Source: Xenococcaceae cyanobacterium MO_167.B27
Lineage (GTDB): Bacteria > Cyanobacteriota > Cyanobacteriia > Cyanobacteriales > Xenococcaceae
Reading direction: 5' to 3'
Assembly (NCBI GenBank): GCA_030065935.1
Contig: JASJCP010000065.1
Location: forward strand, 1-48,823
Length of the DNA stretch: 48,823 bases
The translations under genes and the position numbers were made by a program. Positions 16,668-24,610 of this stretch are shown piece after piece (within the stretch, counting starts at the first letter, position 1; every line of letters starts with the position of its first letter). The notes beneath the pieces are model-generated. The model worked only from the letters and a program-made list of their open reading frames with translations. It searched no databases and was not told the origin of the DNA.

Positions 16668-17582
16668 TTAATTCAGTAATCTCTTGATGACTCTAGGATT
16701 AGAGCGTAGTGATTCTGCAAGCTCAGCAAATCCAGATACTCTGCCCTGATTAGTTTGACATTTATAAAAATTTTTAGCAGAAGCTAAGACAAGCAAGTCG
16801 GTTAATGTTTCTATATTTACTCTGTACCTATCTGTTTTTTTAAAGTTAGTTAGGTGCAGTGGTTTCCCCTTAGTATCTATAAGGCTATGAACCACAGTCA
16901 GTTTATCACCCCAGAAGTCTCTAGCATACTGTTGACAATTGAAGTCATCAGTGCATATAACAACTCTTCTTTTGATTTTATTTCTTAATTTATTAAAAAA
17001 GTATTTATAGTCTGTTTTAAGATCAGTGTTTCTAATGTGAATTGAGTCATACTCACCAAGATTTTCAATAATATACTTTATTTTACGCCTAATATCTTGT
17101 TTTAGTTGTAACAGGTCAAGGGTTCTGATTGAATCAAATCCACCACCACATTGTTCGTGTAGTAATATTTTCTCAGAATAGTAAGATTTGAAATTGAACG
17201 TCAACGGGGTTCTCGTTTCTTTATCTACAAACTTCCTAAAAGATCGGTCGAATTCTGACTCGTATGAATCAATTTTATGAGTTAGAAATTTTGGGAAATA
17301 TGAATTATCAGCATAGTTATTATTAATCGGTGAACCAAAGTAAAAGTCTCTGATAGGTTCAAAATAGTTGCTTAGGCAATCATGAAAACCAGAGCGACTA
17401 GTATCAACCCATAATTTTCTGTTGCTTTTTATTGCATAGATTCTACATTTATCTATTTGACAGAGCATGTCGTTTAATCCACCTCTAGGGCGACAAAAAA
17501 TAATTTTTCCTGTGTAGTAGGGATGCCAATAAATAATTCTAAGAGCTATCTCGTTAATTTGTTTTTTAAGTGTCAGTTTCAT
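16668..17582 (-). CDS. Putative GT11/NodZ-like glycosyltransferase (fucosyltransferase fold)
   Basis: A 304-residue protein. CRPRGGLNDMLCQIDKCRIY near residue 30 resembles the GG(L/M)GNxLFQ opening of GT11 and NodZ-type fucosyltransferases. YDSIHIRNTDLKTDYKYF matches the HxRxxDY region, VVICTDDFNCQQYAR the ICTDD-type donor motif, and ETLTDLLVLASAKNFYKCQT with RVSGFAELAESL the C-terminal motif III (D...L..c......SGFs..A). The likely reaction is transfer of a deoxysugar from GDP-sugar, but the acceptor is unknown. It is 160 bp downstream of the sulfotransferase on the same strand. Confidence 0.65.
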   Translation of the reverse strand: MKLTLKKQINEIALRIIYWHPYYTGKIIFCRPRGGLNDMLCQIDKCRIYAIKSNRKLWVDTSRSGFHDCLSNYFEPIRDFYFGSPINNNYADNSYFPKFLTHKIDSYESEFDRSFRKFVDKETRTPLTFNFKSYYSEKILLHEQCGGGFDSIRTLDLLQLKQDIRRKIKYIIENLGEYDSIHIRNTDLKTDYKYFFNKLRNKIKRRVVICTDDFNCQQYARDFWGDKLTVVHSLIDTKGKPLHLTNFKKTDRYRVNIETLTDLLVLASAKNFYKCQTNQGRVSGFAELAESLRSNPRVIKRLLN

Positions 17583-17744
17583 TTATTTTTTAGTTATACT
17601 GAAAAATATCGTTATAATTCATAAGGTGTAGCTCCTCCTAGTGCTGAATTATACAGTGATTGACTATTATTTAAAGCTGAATGTTTTGGGTCTAAGCTAT
17701 ACATACTGACTACGAGAAGAACCTAAAAAACTTTTGCAAGAGGT

Positions 17745-18530
17745 CTATTGATATCCAAGTTCCGCCAAAAAATCTCCTAGCTCCTCATTTATCATCTTGA
17801 TATTCTCAGCACTCAGCATCTTGTTCCACTCGCCAGATGTACCTTTACGAAGGAAGCTTGCATTTTTTAATTGACTGCTATCCAAAAACATCTTCTTTTT
17901 CTTTTCAAAACTTTGATTATATATAGACTCCATTAGTTTCTTTTCGCTTCTTTCAATATTCAAATATTCACAGATTCTTTTTGCTTCACTTATAGGCTCT
18001 GCCCTTAAATCTTCATATCTAATTAGAAGCGAACTGCTCTTTAAATATCCCATAACATGATCCTTCCAAGGAACACGCAACCAAAATTGACCTTGATTTG
18101 CTCCTTTAAGTAATATCCTCGTTAGGGTATCAAGTTTGTATTTTTGTGTATGAAATAATTTGTAATAAGCGCTTAATCCATAAGGTACTAACGACATGAA
18201 ATTGTAGATTCGTTTATAGCGAGGCTTCTTTAAAGAAAAATAGTAGCTTGCAGATACGACAACATCTCTTGGATCACGCACTATGTAGATTATCTTTTCG
18301 CTACCATTTGCATAATATGCGAAGGTGTGATTCATCTGATCTATGTTATGGTGAGCCTTGAAGCACTGGTAATTCGAATCTCTTTCTCGCCCTTCAATTG
18401 CTTCCTCCTTGTTAAAAGGCTCACACCAAAACCCCACGACCGAACAGCCTAGGATTTCTGCCGTAAGGCGAGTTAGCCAAGTATTTCCACTCTTGGGATA
18501 ACCGCAAACGATGATTCGTTTATTATTCAT
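17745..18530 (-). CDS. Sulfotransferase (PAPS-dependent)
   Basis: A 261-residue cytosolic-type sulfotransferase domain. The 5'-phosphosulfate loop is IVCGYPKSGNTWLTRL near residue 8-22. The 3'-phosphate-binding motif is IIYIVRDPRDVVVSASYYFS near residue 80. The conserved FLRKGTSGEWNKML near the C-terminus is the (R)KGxxGxW motif. It would move sulfate from PAPS to a hydroxyl, plausibly on a glycan or lipid made by the neighbouring glycosyltransferase. ATG start; no signal peptide. Such genes are frequent in horizontally acquired surface-glycan islands. Confidence 0.88.
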   Translation of the reverse strand: MNNKRIIVCGYPKSGNTWLTRLTAEILGCSVVGFWCEPFNKEEAIEGRERDSNYQCFKAHHNIDQMNHTFAYYANGSEKIIYIVRDPRDVVVSASYYFSLKKPRYKRIYNFMSLVPYGLSAYYKLFHTQKYKLDTLTRILLKGANQGQFWLRVPWKDHVMGYLKSSSLLIRYEDLRAEPISEAKRICEYLNIERSEKKLMESIYNQSFEKKKKMFLDSSQLKNASFLRKGTSGEWNKMLSAENIKMINEELGDFLAELGYQ

Positions 18531-18689
18531 CTTTAATCTGTCTACATCTGTCTAAGGGTGAAGTTCAGTTGAGTGAAACCATTTTACAATTATAACGTTA
18601 TGGGATACAAATTAAGCTTTTAAATTACGTCTAAATATTATTTCAGAAACATCAGGGTAAATTAGCAGGAAGACAAAAGTAACTTTTGA

Positions 18690-19382
18690 TCTGGACATCC
18701 CCGTTGGTATGGTGATAAATTTGACCTTAAAGACGCTACGACTTGGCATCTTGAAGATGAAGTTTTTCAATCTAATTTTATCACAAAGAAAGGAAAAAAT
18801 TTCAATTTAACTATTTGTGCTTGGAAAAATATGTTAATGAAAGGGACATCGAATTATCAAATGAATTCTTATCCTTTTACTTTACTTCAAATTACGATTT
18901 CTGACCAGCAAGAGAATATTATTTGGAAACCCATGTGGCTGATTGTTATTGGTTCTCGCCGTCATGACTTAAGCCTTCAAGATTGTTATCAAGCATATCG
19001 ACAACGATACTATATGGAACACCTCTTCAGATTCGGCAAACAAAAATTATTAATGACTTCTTATTTAACTCCTGATGTCAAACATGAAGAAAATTGGTTT
19101 AAATTAACACTTTTAGCTTATGTTAACTTATGGGCTGCTAGAGATTTAGCTGTTGTTTTACCGAGAGAATGGGAACAATATTTGAAGAAGAATGAATCCG
19201 TTAAAATTACTCCCAGTTTAGTTCAACGAGACTTTTATAGAATAATCTCCCAGATTGGGAAAATTACTAAAACTCCCATAATCGAGGTTATTCATCTGGA
19301 CGTATTAAAGGATACAAAAAAGCCCCACGAACTCGTCATCAAGTTATCAAAAAAACGAAAAAAGTTGCGAACCAAAAGCTAA
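18690..19382 (+). pseudogene. IS4-like transposase, C-terminal half
   Basis: An open plus-strand frame begins after TGA at 18687-18689 and reads GHPRWYGDKFDLKDATTWHL, then PMWLIVIGSRRHDLSLQDCY, QAYRQRYYMEHLFRFGKQKL and a basic tail ending KKRKKLRTKS. These are the RHPxWYG..FDLKD and YRQRY..EH.FRFGKQ.L blocks of IS4-like transposases, with the C-terminal catalytic Glu in MEHLFRFGKQ. The N-terminal half with the first DDE aspartates is missing. The element end was probably lost, because the 46-bp IS end that follows belongs to another element. Confidence 0.75.
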
Positions 19383-19476
19383 AAGCCTCTTAGTTTTTCT
19401 CAAAAAAATCCTAATATTAAGCATTTCTCGGCTATTTTCTGGGCTGAGATAGGGGAGATATTATTTTTTGTTATTG

Positions 19477-19522
19477 TTAGCGTAAATTTTACGCTAACAA
19501 TATTTTTTTGTCCAAAGTCCAA
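19477..19522 (-). repeat. 46-bp IS end, right copy of an inverted pair
   Basis: Reverse complement of the unit at 13835-13880 with two differences. On the minus strand it is preceded by CTTAAATTGGAC, similar to the left copy's context, but the transposase codons upstream of it are gone. With the left copy it brackets a 5.6-kb segment of accessory genes. Confidence 0.75.
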
Positions 19523-19627
19523 TTTAAGTGTAGTCTAACTTTTCAGAATTGGTATTAAAAGGTTAAAAGTCCGGTGCCTGTAATGCAACCTTGTAAAATA
19601 AAATTGAAGTAACATATTGGTTAAACC

Positions 19628-21004
19628 ATGGGAACAACACTTCCAAACGGTCCGAATAGTCCTGCTTGGTGGCAGTTAATCCGTTGGATTGCAGATCCTT
19701 TAAGCTATCAAAAAGAATGTGTTCAAAGTTATGGAGATATATTTACTTTAACGATGACAGGTTTTCCTCCTTTTGTGGTCATCGGAGATCCAGAGGGAGT
19801 CAAAGAAATTTTCAGCCAAGAGCCTGATAAATTTGATGAAGGACGTTCTAACTATATTTTTCGACCTTTGGTTGGAGATAATTCCTTACTCTTGTATGAT
19901 GGTACACGACATCAGCGAGAACGAAAATTGTTGATGCCTTCATTTCACGGGCAAAATTTACACTCTTACGGAAAATCGATTGTGGAAATTGCCACTCAAG
20001 TAGCAGCCCAATGGCATGAAGGTGAAAGGATAATTGCTCGTAAACTAATGCAACAAATTACTTTAGAAGTAATTATCAAAGTAATCTTTGGGATTAATGA
20101 AGGAGAGCGATATCAAAAGATTAAACCCTTGCTTGCTCAAATGTTAGATGTAACCGATTCTCCATTGCGTTCTAGTTTTTTGTTTCTGAAGTTTTTACAA
20201 CAAGATTGGGGAACTTGGAGTCCTTGGGGAAGAATTAAAGCTCAAAAAAAACAAATTGATCGATTGCTACAAGATGAAATTGAAGCAAGACGTTCCCTCT
20301 CCAATGAATTAGGTAATGATGTTCTAAGTCTAATGATGTCGGCAAAAGACGAAGAAGGTCAGCCAATGACTGATGCAGAATTAAAAGACGAATTAATGAC
20401 CTTGCTATTTGCCGGACACGAAACTACAGCTACGATGCTGGCTTGGGCTTTTTATGAAATATTAAGACATCCTCGGGTTTTAGAACAACTCAGAGAAGAG
20501 TTAGATGGTTCGAGAAACTTGGCACCTTTAGAAATAGCCAAACTTCCTTATTTAAATGCTGTTTGTCAAGAAGTTTTACGGTTCTATCCAGTTGGTCCGA
20601 TTATTTTCCCTCGGATCGTTAAGACTTCAATAGAAATTATGGGACATTACTTTGAACCAGAGACTTGGCTGACTCCTAGTGCTTATTTGATTCATCATCG
20701 AGAAGAGCTTTATCCAGAACCAGAAAAATTTAAGCCAGAAAGATTTTTAGAGCGTCAATATACTCCTTACGAATTTTTTCCGTTTGGTGGTGCAAATCGT
20801 AGATGTTTGGGAGCAGCTTTGGCTCAGTTGGAAATAAAGCTAGTCTTGGCTTCGATAATTTCAAAATACGAACTTACTTTAGCCAATAAAAAACCAATCA
20901 AACCACAGCGACGTGGTATAACTATTGCACCTACCGGGGGTGTTCCTTTGATTGTTCGACAAAAACGAAGCAATTTTGCCAAACAACTCCAGAATATTAC
21001 TTAA
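19628..21004 (+). CDS. Cytochrome P450, CYP110-like
   Basis: A 458-residue soluble P450. Landmarks are the I-helix LLFAGHETTATMLAWAFYEI (262-268 AGHETTA, with the proton-relay Thr), ExxR in QEVLRF (315-318), the PERFLER segment and the heme loop FFPFGGANRRCLGAA with Cys393. The opening LPNGPNSPAWWQLIRWIADP and overall form fit the cyanobacterial CYP110 group, whose known members hydroxylate fatty acids or terpenoids. ATG start at 19628. It faces the methyltransferase and polyketide synthase genes tail to tail, and could hydroxylate a long-chain or alkylresorcinol-like product. An old IS end lies about 105 bp upstream. Confidence 0.9.
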   Translation: MGTTLPNGPNSPAWWQLIRWIADPLSYQKECVQSYGDIFTLTMTGFPPFVVIGDPEGVKEIFSQEPDKFDEGRSNYIFRPLVGDNSLLLYDGTRHQRERKLLMPSFHGQNLHSYGKSIVEIATQVAAQWHEGERIIARKLMQQITLEVIIKVIFGINEGERYQKIKPLLAQMLDVTDSPLRSSFLFLKFLQQDWGTWSPWGRIKAQKKQIDRLLQDEIEARRSLSNELGNDVLSLMMSAKDEEGQPMTDAELKDELMTLLFAGHETTATMLAWAFYEILRHPRVLEQLREELDGSRNLAPLEIAKLPYLNAVCQEVLRFYPVGPIIFPRIVKTSIEIMGHYFEPETWLTPSAYLIHHREELYPEPEKFKPERFLERQYTPYEFFPFGGANRRCLGAALAQLEIKLVLASIISKYELTLANKKPIKPQRRGITIAPTGGVPLIVRQKRSNFAKQLQNIT

Positions 21005-21071
21005 TTAACGGTAGTGTCGCCAAAATGTTGACGCAACAACTCGGTTCCCAGCCCACTAGCGATCGCAATCT

Positions 21072-21734
21072 TTAGCTTTTCCCCCAAAATAAAGCTACAC
21101 ATCCAACTGTTGTGACTAAGCTTTCTGAAAAATTATTTCTCATGATTTTTTTTAAAGTTTCTAAATCATCTTCCTTGTTAGTGAAAATTCCTTTTTTATT
21201 ATAAATTTTCATGAGATAATTAGCTAGAATATTTGGTTTAATTCCTTGACTTAGAATCGTAGAACCAAAAACAATTCCTTGAGGGTTAAGTAAAAGTTTA
21301 ATGTTTTTAAAGATAATTTCTTTAGTTGACATTGTACCAGGTAAACAGTGAAGCAAATAATTCAAGCTTATTGAATCAAAACCTCGCTCTTCAAAATTAA
21401 TTGGTTCGAGAATATTTACTTTTTTAGTAATTGGTTTATAGCGTTTAATCCGATGAGAAGCTGTCTTTAAACAATTCGAGTTTAAATCCATTAAAAACAA
21501 GCGAGGTTTATTAGTAGGAAACTGGCAACGATCCAGGAAAAAGCCAGTTCCTACCCCTATATCAAGATGGTTTGCTGATATATTCTCGTTATAGAGTTTT
21601 AAAAGATGAGAGGAAGGGCATTCCCAAATAAAACGATTAGAAATTGATAGAACCCATAAATCATATATTAGTAATGTCAAACTATTATAAACAGCTTGTC
21701 CTGCATCTATTTGTTTTTTAGTAATATTACTCAT
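21072..21734 (-). CDS. Class I SAM-dependent methyltransferase
   Basis: A 220-residue methyltransferase. Motif I is HLDIGVGTGFFLDRC, motif II RLFLMDLNSNCLKTA, and motif III/post-I FDSISLNYLLHCLPG, with LLLNPQGIVFGSTILSQG following. This form is seen next to type III polyketide synthases and in other lipid or phenol O-methylation clusters. It lies 42 bp after the synthase gene on the same strand, so the two are likely co-transcribed, and the substrate is probably the synthase product. Confidence 0.8.
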   Translation of the reverse strand: MSNITKKQIDAGQAVYNSLTLLIYDLWVLSISNRFIWECPSSHLLKLYNENISANHLDIGVGTGFFLDRCQFPTNKPRLFLMDLNSNCLKTASHRIKRYKPITKKVNILEPINFEERGFDSISLNYLLHCLPGTMSTKEIIFKNIKLLLNPQGIVFGSTILSQGIKPNILANYLMKIYNKKGIFTNKEDDLETLKKIMRNNFSESLVTTVGCVALFWGKS

Positions 21735-21776
21735 GATGAAAATGCTATCTGATGGATGAAAAACGGTGAATGTTTC

Positions 21777-22889
21777 TTATGAATTATCTGAGACCCAACG
21801 ATACAAACTTGCTCCAAGATAATATCCAGAGCCAAATCCTAAAATCATTCCGAGATCATTATTTGAGGGCTTAAAATAGTATTTATCAAAAAAAGATTTT
21901 AAAACAAAGAAACAGCTTGCTGAAGAGAAATTTCCATATTCATTAAATAAATCTAGAGATGGTTGTAAGTTTTCGGAAGTCAATCCCAAGATTTTAGGTC
22001 TAGCAAACTCAGACAAAACTTTTGTTCCTCCTTGATGAATAGACCACTCATTAATTTCTAATGGAGTTAGTTGATGTCGTTCTAATATAGGATTAATAAC
22101 AGATTTTGCCACTAGATTAGGCATGATTTTATGAATATTATCCCCTAGAATAAATACATTTTCATCCATATATATTTCCTGTCCAGGAACAAACTTGAAA
22201 CAGGTATCAATTATTTCTATTTTAGGTCCAGGAATTAGATCGGACAAGGATTCTGGTAGAACAAGAAAGCCTACAGCACCATCAGAAAAAATCATATTGG
22301 CAATAAGACTTTTGGCGAAATACGAGCTATTCTTATCACAACATAGATTTAATGTGGAAGAACATTGGTCAAAGATGTAAACAAATGTTGCTTTATTAGT
22401 TTGCTTAGTCAGTTCTATTGCTCTTTGTAAACCAAAAAGTCCACCTGCGCAGCCAAGATAAGGAATATCTAAAGGAAAAATGTCTGTGTTTAAATCCAGT
22501 TGAGCAGCAATCTGTGCAGAAATACTAGGCAAAACATTTTGATGAAATGTGGTATTATATATAGATATAATATTCCCTAGTTTTTCTAATAATCTTACTG
22601 GAACTATTTTCTTAAATAACTCATTTCCCCATCTAACAGGATGATATTCTTTGCTAATTAAAAATTTTTCGGGAAGTCTAGTTAAATCTATTACAGTACT
22701 TCGTTTTTGAATTCCTGTTTTTTGGGAAAATTTTCTAGCTAATTGATTAATCTTCTTCCCACATCTTTCTGAAGAATAGAGCCTATTGACAATTTCAAGA
22801 GAGCTATAAACTTGACCGAGGCTTGTTTCTAAATTAGCTAAAAAAACTTTCATAACTATATGTAAGTAAGTAATATGAGAAACGCCCAC
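21777..22889 (-). CDS. Type III polyketide synthase-like (chalcone/stilbene synthase or KAS III fold)
   Basis: A thiolase-fold condensing enzyme. The catalytic Cys is in DIPYLGCAGGLFGLQRA (C147), His in NEWSIHQGGTKVLSEF (H285) and Asn in NEYGNFSSASCFFVLKS (N320), the triad order and spacing of type III PKS enzymes. The EYGNFSSAS block and IHQGG fit that class better than housekeeping FabH (usually HQAN). The frame opens at a GTG (22889), but ATG at 22853, giving 358 residues from MKVFLANLETS, is more natural. Such enzymes make alkylresorcinols, alkylpyrones or acylphloroglucinols from fatty acyl starters and malonyl units. Partner of the methyltransferase and, probably, of the P450. Confidence 0.82.
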   Translation of the reverse strand: MGVSHITYLHIVMKVFLANLETSLGQVYSSLEIVNRLYSSERCGKKINQLARKFSQKTGIQKRSTVIDLTRLPEKFLISKEYHPVRWGNELFKKIVPVRLLEKLGNIISIYNTTFHQNVLPSISAQIAAQLDLNTDIFPLDIPYLGCAGGLFGLQRAIELTKQTNKATFVYIFDQCSSTLNLCCDKNSSYFAKSLIANMIFSDGAVGFLVLPESLSDLIPGPKIEIIDTCFKFVPGQEIYMDENVFILGDNIHKIMPNLVAKSVINPILERHQLTPLEINEWSIHQGGTKVLSEFARPKILGLTSENLQPSLDLFNEYGNFSSASCFFVLKSFFDKYYFKPSNNDLGMILGFGSGYYLGASLYRWVSDNS

Positions 22890-23055
22890 AATTGTTTATG
22901 TCTCCTGCAAACGTTTTCTTACTTTTATATATATGCAAGAGTTTCTAACTAATGCAGTTTTTGGGTTGTTTAAAAGAAAAATCATCAATTCCTTGTTGTA
23001 TCTGTAACACTAATATATAGCGATCGCCTAATCGGTTAAATTATCCCCAATGAAC

Positions 23056-23361
23056 CTAGCTTAAGATAAAAACAAGTGAGACAACACCAAAGAATATCAT
23101 AGGTAATGCGGGGATTAGCTTTTTGGTTTTAAACCATCTGATAATAAATACAACAATTAGCAGCAAGATGATCGTAGCTGCTATGGGAGTAGCCCAAGAT
23201 AAACCTAGATTTATCATTGCAGCTAAAATTAGCAGCACTAATCCACTTACTCCGCCAGAAATTAAAGATATTTTACTTTGACTTTTGAGATAGCCGATGA
23301 CTCCTCCTGCTAGAGTAAGAATCCCGTAAAAAACCGTCGCGATTAATTCTGGTGTAAACAT
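23056..23361 (-). CDS. TMEM14 family membrane protein
   Basis: A 101-residue protein of four hydrophobic helices with small-residue-rich turns. The first segment, ATVFYGILTLAGGVIGYLKS, and the next, SKISLISGGVSGLVLLI, are the TMEM14 signature (GG.IGY.ka.S..SL..G). Relatives include the plastid FAX fatty-acid exporters and mitochondrial TMEM14C. In cyanobacteria it may aid fatty-acid movement across membranes. No operon partner. Confidence 0.85.
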   Translation of the reverse strand: MFTPELIATVFYGILTLAGGVIGYLKSQSKISLISGGVSGLVLLILAAMINLGLSWATPIAATIILLLIVVFIIRWFKTKKLIPALPMIFFGVVSLVFILS

Positions 23362-23449
23362 GGGAAATTTTATTTATTGAAGAATAGATATTAGTGAGTT
23401 AAGGTAGTGCCACCAAATACTAATATAGATATTCCCGCACTAAATTCTC

Positions 23450-24502
23450 ATGTCTATCCCTTTTGATGCTACTGCTGCTGAAAAACGCATTGACAAATTT
23501 TGGTCATTATCCGCTAGTTTTGGTATGGAACGCAATGCTTACCATAACTACCTCAACGAAATAGTTAGCGATCGCTATGTTCTGATTAAAGGTTTACAAT
23601 TACTCAGGGATGAACTCCAATTAGCAGCAGCTAGTCCCACAGATATTCAATATTGTGGAGCAGATTTGAGCTTACCTAGTGTAGTTACTACCTTAGCTTA
23701 TACCAACTGTGGCGATCGCATCCATCAGGGGGAAGCCACTAAACGTTATCGGGATGTAGTAGCCTCACGCTTTGCAACCCTCTCGGAAATTGGAGAACTT
23801 AAATCAGAAGCTTTTTTCCCAGCAGGGGGTGGTACTGATAATGGCTCTACCCTAGCCCATGTAACAGTTTCCCATCAACTAGATGAGTCGTTACGACAGC
23901 GACTATACAACGGTAATTCTCAATCGATGGCATTAGTAGCAATCGACTTAAAAACTCATGTAGGACGTTTAGAAGAAGGAGGAGAGCGAATTTATGGTAA
24001 AACCCGCGAATCTCCTTGGCGAGAACCCCGTGCAGCCTGTGGTGCGATCGCTGGTGCGCTGAATCGTTACAATCCTAACAACCTAATTCATCGTCGAATT
24101 CGGGGCGATCTTGGAGAAGATAACTTCCAATATCTTTCCCATCAGCGAATTTTTACAGCAGAAGGTATTGATATTACTATGGCTGTTGCTGCTGCGATTG
24201 TAGCTATTCAAGGCATCAAGAATACAGCAATGGCTTTAACCCAAGAAATGGATCAACGGGGACTGGCTCATCTGACAGCAAGTACAACAGTTAATCGTCC
24301 CTCACGAGATGACTTGGTGATTTATTTAGCTAGAGCCACAGTGTTTGGGGGAAAAGTGCGGATTCAAAGTCTGGGAACAAAAGCTGAACGATACAGTGGC
24401 AAGCTAATTAAGTATGCTAGTGAACAAAGGCTACAACTAATTTATGACAACCAAGACAGCAATAATTTACCGATTCAAGAAATTACTTATAGTCAGGAAT
24501 AA
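23450..24502 (+). CDS. Hypothetical protein, 350 aa, conserved-looking
   Basis: The protein has no signal or membrane segment and no motif that I can name. It opens MSIPFDATAAEKRIDKFWSL and contains EGGERIYGKTRESPWREPRA, then ACGAIAGALNRYNPNN, a helix rich in Ala/Ile (MAVAAAIVAIQGIKNTAMAL) and a final strand-rich stretch. The composition is that of a folded soluble protein with normal codon use and HIP1 sites inside it, so it is a resident gene rather than an import. Function unknown. Confidence 0.7.
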   Translation: MSIPFDATAAEKRIDKFWSLSASFGMERNAYHNYLNEIVSDRYVLIKGLQLLRDELQLAAASPTDIQYCGADLSLPSVVTTLAYTNCGDRIHQGEATKRYRDVVASRFATLSEIGELKSEAFFPAGGGTDNGSTLAHVTVSHQLDESLRQRLYNGNSQSMALVAIDLKTHVGRLEEGGERIYGKTRESPWREPRAACGAIAGALNRYNPNNLIHRRIRGDLGEDNFQYLSHQRIFTAEGIDITMAVAAAIVAIQGIKNTAMALTQEMDQRGLAHLTASTTVNRPSRDDLVIYLARATVFGGKVRIQSLGTKAERYSGKLIKYASEQRLQLIYDNQDSNNLPIQEITYSQE

Positions 24503-24505
24503 GGG

Positions 24506-24600
24506 GTCAGAGGTCAGAGGTAATAGGGGATTAGGGGATTGGGGAGGAGGTAGTTGATGATGACTGATGACTGATAACTGATAACTGATAACTGATTCAT
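24506..24600. repeat. Short tandem repeats (GTCAGAG, ACTGATA types)
   Basis: Several low-complexity blocks follow the 350-aa gene, including GGTCAGAGGTCAGAGGT and three ACTGATA units in a row. They separate two convergent genes and resemble other cyanobacterial short tandem repeats. Confidence 0.7.
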
Positions 24601-24610
24601 CCTTCATCCC

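Noticed and set aside
13835-19522. Composite transposon with the two 46-bp ends as its termini
   Set aside because: No intact transposase and no target duplications outside the ends; two independent insertions are equally possible.
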